Positions 20,031 to 23,617 of a DNA stretch of 23,617 nucleotides are shown here, piece after piece. A program made the translations under genes and the position numbers. The notes below the pieces were generated by a model. It saw only the letters and a program-made list of their open reading frames with translations, ran no database searches and was not told the origin of the DNA. Positions within the stretch are counted from its first letter, which is position 1. Each line of letters starts with the position of its first letter. This stretch comes from a virus. The stretch spans positions 1 to 23,617 of the IMG/VR virus record IMGVR_UViG_3300030117_002771. One strand, written 5' to 3'.

Positions 20031-23000
20031 TCAGGGTTGAGATTTCTCCAGGCAAGTTTATTGATGTAAATACTGACGATGAAAGTGTTGCTCGTGAAAC
20101 AGTTAATGAATATCTGAGAGAAAACCCTAATTTTTTAGGCGAACAAAAAACTGATGATCAAGCTCCACCCGCTCAATCCGAACCTACTCAAGCCGAACCT
20201 ACTCAAGCCGAACCTACTCAAGCCGAACCTCCAGAACAACCCGCTCCCAAACCAGAAGAGGATGTAAGCCTTTTTGGTGACTTCGGTGTTGGGGTAACTA
20301 GGGGGCTTGTAGGTGCTACACAAGGAGGTGTAGAATTTCTTTCTTCAACCGCTGACCTTGTTGCTGATACTAAGTATACACAAGATGTTGCTGCTGGTTT
20401 TGAAGATATTAAAAAAGAATACAACCTTGAACCTAAAACCTTTGCCGGTCAAATTGGTGAAATTGTCGGTAACTATGTTCTTCCTGGAATAGCGGCAATA
20501 CCTTTGGGTGTGGGTGCTGCTGGTCTTTTAGCGACAAGACTAGGAGTGACTATTTTACCTAAAGCCATAAAAGGTGCTGGTGCTTTGTTTGGTATTGGCT
20601 TAACTGACGCAGTTGTCTCTCCAAGTGGAACTTCAAGTATTGGTGATGTTCTTGATGTTGGTCCTACGAAGACAACTGAGATTAAGGAGTCCATGAGTGG
20701 AAGAGAGCAAGCTACGGCCACTTTGTTAAATAAAGCAAAAATCGGTACAGAGGCAGCAATTGCTGCACCTGTTGTGGGAAAAGCCCTAAAGCTAACTGGG
20801 ACTGCCGCAAGAAAAGGTTTTGAAGGTCTTTCTCGAATTGCTGAACCTGTTGTTACTCCTTTAGCGGTGCCTCTTCAAAAAACAGTTGAAAGGGTTTCTG
20901 ATAGAATTGGTCAAGCTCAGTTTTCAGATAATATTTTTGTAAAAAAATTAGACGATTATGTCCTTAGTAATTTACGTGTTAGAGGAAAGCTCACCCCAGA
21001 AACTTTTCAAAAGGTAGAGTTAGCGCAGGCACAGGCAAAAACAGTTAATGAAGAACTAAGTGGTAATTTAATTGAGATTGAAAGAGAATTGGCAAAACTA
21101 CAAAAACCTCTTCTTGCAATATTCTCTACTCGTACAAAGACAGCTAATCAAGATCTTGTTGATCAAGTTAGCGATGCCTTAACTGGTGGTAATCGCGTCA
21201 TATCAGAAGTTGAATCAAGCATACGTGCTATTGAAGGTAAGATACTTAGAGATGGTACATCTCCAAATTTAGAAAGAGCCCTTGAGAATAAAAAACGTCA
21301 GTTAATTAAAGTTAAAGATACGGCTGCTTCTGATGCGATTGATGCTTTGCCTGAACGTCTTCGCGCTCCTGTTATGTTAGCAAGACTTCAAGTTGATAGA
21401 CTTAGTCAAAAACTATTAGATGTAGATTCTCTTCAAAAAAAATATAGTGGAAAAGCAAACGTTGTTGCGGATGGACTTGAGAAGCAAATTAAGATTGCAC
21501 AAGAAAACGGTCAAAAAATTCCTGATAACTTAAAAAAGGCGGCAGAAGTTGCTCGTGCTGAATCAAGATTACCTAGTATTTTAGATGATAGGATTTCCGA
21601 TCTTGATAATGCGGAAAGCATTAGAGATATAATTCAAGATCAAATGGGTCGTTATTTAACTCGTGTTTATAGAAAGGTTGAAGAAAGAGATTTTCTCTTA
21701 CCCGAAAGCGAATTAAATAGATTAGCTAAAGATCTTTCAAAAAGCACGGACATGCCTTTAACAGAAGCGAGAGAACGAGTAAAGCAATATGCTAGTGAGA
21801 TTGGGACAGATATAACAACAAAAAAGTCTGTTGATCCGATTCGAGGAGTTCTCGTCCCGAAGGTTCGTATAAACACAGGGATACTGCAACCTCGTAGAAT
21901 AAAGGATGATCCTGTTCCTAATCTTATGTCTAAAGCTCTAGGAGAGGTTACCGATCCAAGTGTCAGATACGCTAGCACTGTTAAGAAGATGGGTAATTTA
22001 ATTGCATCAGATAATTTTTATCGAAATTTTGTTAGATCTGGCCTATATGACGGAACAGTTTCAACGGTTCCGAAAAGAAGTGCGGTCACCGGCGATGAGT
22101 TTGTTCAACTGGAAGGTTCGAAATTTGGAGCTTTAGGAACTGGTAATCAAGGCAAAGGATTTTTTGTTGATCCAGAAATTGCTAGGGCTCTTCAACGCAC
22201 ATCTTTTCGTGGAGGCACTAGTTTAGGGGGGATATACCTCAACACATTTGGTCGTTTAAAAGGTGCGTCACAATTTGCAAAAACTGTTTTATCAGTTCCA
22301 ACTCAAGTTAGAAACTTTGGTTCTGGTCCAATCTTTATGCTTATGCAAGGAAATGTTGGTCCTGGTCAGGATGTGTTAGAAGCCGCATCTTTGTTAGGCA
22401 CAACTCTTCGCAATAACGCATCCATAGGACCCGACTTTTTAGCTAAAAAACTTAGCGGAAGAGATCTTAAAAGGTTATATCAACTTGACGATTCTGGACG
22501 TATTCAAACTGAAACTCGTGATATCTTTGAGGATATTCTTGACTCTCAGGGGGTAAAAACAGGGTCTAGAAAAATAGGAGAAGAACAAGTTCCTTTAGTT
22601 ACAAAAGAAGGAGAAGAATACCTTAATGCAATTAGGGACATAAAACGAAGTCAAGAGCTAGGACTTCTTGGCACCAGCGTTCAAGCAAACGAAATAGCGG
22701 CTAACCTTGAAAGAAATTTTGGAGCCGGTAAATTGTATAATGCCTTAAATAAATCTTCTGCTAATATACTTAAATTTGCAGAAAATGTTTACCGTTCATC
22801 TGATGATCTATTTAAGGTTGCTCAGTTTAGAGCAGAAAGAGCTAAGTACCAACAGGCTTTCCCCACTCTTCCAATTAGTAAATTAGAAGAATTAGCCGCA
22901 GAAAATGTTAAGAATATTATGCCCACATATCCACGGGTTGTTCAAGCTGCTGGCGTTTTACGTGCCGCTCCCTTTGGTAGCTTTGTTTCTTATCAAGCAG

Positions 23001-23617
23001 AAATAATACGTAATACTGCTAATACATTAAAACTAGGGCTGGATGAAATTGCTAGAGGTAAAAAGACAAATAACGCAACTTTAAGACGTATAGGCACACA
23101 ACGTCTGATAGGGCTTACAACCGCTTTGTATGTCGTGCCTCAGACTTTGTATGAGACAGGCAAGTTGTTAACTGGTGTTAGTGAAGAACAGATGAGGGCG
23201 TTACAGGCAAGTGGGACCGATGCTCCTTGGTCTAAAGGCACCACCAAAATGCCTACTAAAGTTACTAAAAAACCTAATGGCGATGTTGAATTAAGTTTTG
23301 TTGACCTATCTTTCTCTTTACCCCTTGACCCTTTAAGAAGAGTTGTTGAAAGAATTATTCGTGAAGTTAATGAAGGACGAATTAAAGAAGAAAATATTGG
23401 TAAAACTATTTTTGATGCGTTCTCTGGAGTGGGAGAAGAGTTGTTAGGTACTTTCGCTCAAGAGGCAATTCCGACAGAAAAGATCCTTGATGTTACATAC
23501 AGAGGCGGTAGAACAAAAGAAGGTCGCAAAATTTATAGCGAGAGCGATTCTCCGCTTGAGAAAGCATCTAAAATTACGGCTCATTTAGCAAGTGCTGTTA
23601 ATCCCACTACTGTTGAA
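20027..23617 (+). CDS. Giant internal virion/DNA-ejection protein (3' end outside window, >1197 aa)
   Basis: The frame opens at ATG 20027, overlapping the previous stop in ATGA, and stays open to the window edge with 1197 codons seen. An acidic N-terminus (VEISPGKFIDVNTDDESV) leads to a Pro/Ala spacer with four five-residue AQSEP/TQAEP units (49-68). A hydrophobic, Gly-rich stretch follows at about 149-200 (NYVLPGIAAIPLGVGAAGLL, GAGALFGIGLTDAV), and a long helical region from about 300 to 560. The later half has SVPTQVRNFGSGPIFML, YRSSDDLFKVAQFRAE and PFGSFVSYQAEIIRN. The large size, position after other internal proteins and the membrane-like stretch suggest an ejection protein like T7 gp16. 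No transglycosylase motif is seen. Confidence 0.68.
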   Translation, partial: MIRVEISPGKFIDVNTDDESVARETVNEYLRENPNFLGEQKTDDQAPPAQSEPTQAEPTQAEPTQAEPPEQPAPKPEEDVSLFGDFGVGVTRGLVGATQGGVEFLSSTADLVADTKYTQDVAAGFEDIKKEYNLEPKTFAGQIGEIVGNYVLPGIAAIPLGVGAAGLLATRLGVTILPKAIKGAGALFGIGLTDAVVSPSGTSSIGDVLDVGPTKTTEIKESMSGREQATATLLNKAKIGTEAAIAAPVVGKALKLTGTAARKGFEGLSRIAEPVVTPLAVPLQKTVERVSDRIGQAQFSDNIFVKKLDDYVLSNLRVRGKLTPETFQKVELAQAQAKTVNEELSGNLIEIERELAKLQKPLLAIFSTRTKTANQDLVDQVSDALTGGNRVISEVESSIRAIEGKILRDGTSPNLERALENKKRQLIKVKDTAASDAIDALPERLRAPVMLARLQVDRLSQKLLDVDSLQKKYSGKANVVADGLEKQIKIAQENGQKIPDNLKKAAEVARAESRLPSILDDRISDLDNAESIRDIIQDQMGRYLTRVYRKVEERDFLLPESELNRLAKDLSKSTDMPLTEARERVKQYASEIGTDITTKKSVDPIRGVLVPKVRINTGILQPRRIKDDPVPNLMSKALGEVTDPSVRYASTVKKMGNLIASDNFYRNFVRSGLYDGTVSTVPKRSAVTGDEFVQLEGSKFGALGTGNQGKGFFVDPEIARALQRTSFRGGTSLGGIYLNTFGRLKGASQFAKTVLSVPTQVRNFGSGPIFMLMQGNVGPGQDVLEAASLLGTTLRNNASIGPDFLAKKLSGRDLKRLYQLDDSGRIQTETRDIFEDILDSQGVKTGSRKIGEEQVPLVTKEGEEYLNAIRDIKRSQELGLLGTSVQANEIAANLERNFGAGKLYNALNKSSANILKFAENVYRSSDDLFKVAQFRAERAKYQQAFPTLPISKLEELAAENVKNIMPTYPRVVQAAGVLRAAPFGSFVSYQAEIIRNTANTLKLGLDEIARGKKTNNATLRRIGTQRLIGLTTALYVVPQTLYETGKLLTGVSEEQMRALQASGTDAPWSKGTTKMPTKVTKKPNGDVELSFVDLSFSLPLDPLRRVVERIIREVNEGRIKEENIGKTIFDAFSGVGEELLGTFAQEAIPTEKILDVTYRGGRTKEGRKIYSESDSPLEKASKITAHLASAVNPTTVE
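20171..20230 (+). repeat. 15-nt tandem repeats, four units
   Basis: One diverged unit (20171-20185) and three identical units (20186-20200, 20201-20215, 20216-20230) of ACTCAAGCCGAACCT encode TQAEP. They form a flexible Pro/Ala linker near the N-terminus of the giant protein. Unit number could change by replication slippage. Confidence 0.92.

Noticed and set aside
20135-20424. Minus-strand open frames over the TQAEP repeats
   Set aside because: They are products of the 15-base repeats and read RFGLS repeats; the plus-strand frame continues uninterrupted through the region.

Overview
The window is a late, virion-morphogenesis region of a tailed double-stranded DNA phage (Caudoviricetes). Every convincing gene is on the + strand. 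Genes are packed end to end, with many 1-4 base or slightly longer start/stop overlaps, and the only non-coding gap over 100 bases is 5205-5327. There is no portal, terminase, polymerase, integrase or repressor here, so lifestyle and exact genus cannot be read. By eye the DNA is moderately AT-rich. The mix of an adaptor resembling the SU10/T7 gp11 type, a P22 gp10-like stabilisation/nozzle protein and large internal virion proteins, with no tape measure, tail tube or baseplate, points to a short-tailed (podovirus-like) particle. Many of the small gene families look like those common in uncultured marine phages. A marine bacterial host, perhaps alphaproteobacterial, is an inference and not proven.

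Layout. (a) 1-1790: the tail end of a holin-like gene, then several small genes of unknown role. Two share an almost identical C-terminal peptide, one carries a duplicated RGGGMV tag, and one is a 183-residue protein with a CPFAK motif. (b) 1764-5204: capsid assembly block with a GroES-like co-chaperonin, an acidic/coiled-coil scaffold, a small basic-to-acidic head protein, a probable decoration protein and the major capsid protein. It ends at a clear hairpin/T-run terminator, with a possible promoter across the same gap. (c) 5328-6810: two beta-rich structural proteins flanking a tiny Lys-rich protein. (d) 6810-8496: an unusual run of very small, strongly Lys/Arg-rich proteins, plus a one-TM protein and a Cys-pair mini zinc-finger-like protein. 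(e) 8493-10402: head-to-tail connector genes, including two adaptor-like proteins. (f) 10404-14274: surface/fibre block with a small structural protein, a 22-residue and 11-residue tandem-repeat protein, a 699-residue fibre ending in an endosialidase-type (S74) intramolecular chaperone, and two small followers. (g) 14274-16387: the nozzle/stabilisation protein and a small partner. (h) 16397-23617: four large genes that look like internal virion/DNA-ejection proteins; the last runs off the window after 1197 codons.

How they fit together: chaperonin and scaffold help build the head, decoration proteins bind it, the adaptor and nozzle proteins close it, the fibre recognises the host, and the internal proteins are expected to leave the virion and carry DNA across the cell envelope. 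The most unexplained parts are the polybasic mini-protein cluster, the short GG-x-(V/I) and AAIKGTKFSG peptide tags shared by unrelated proteins, and the repeat proteins beside the fibre.
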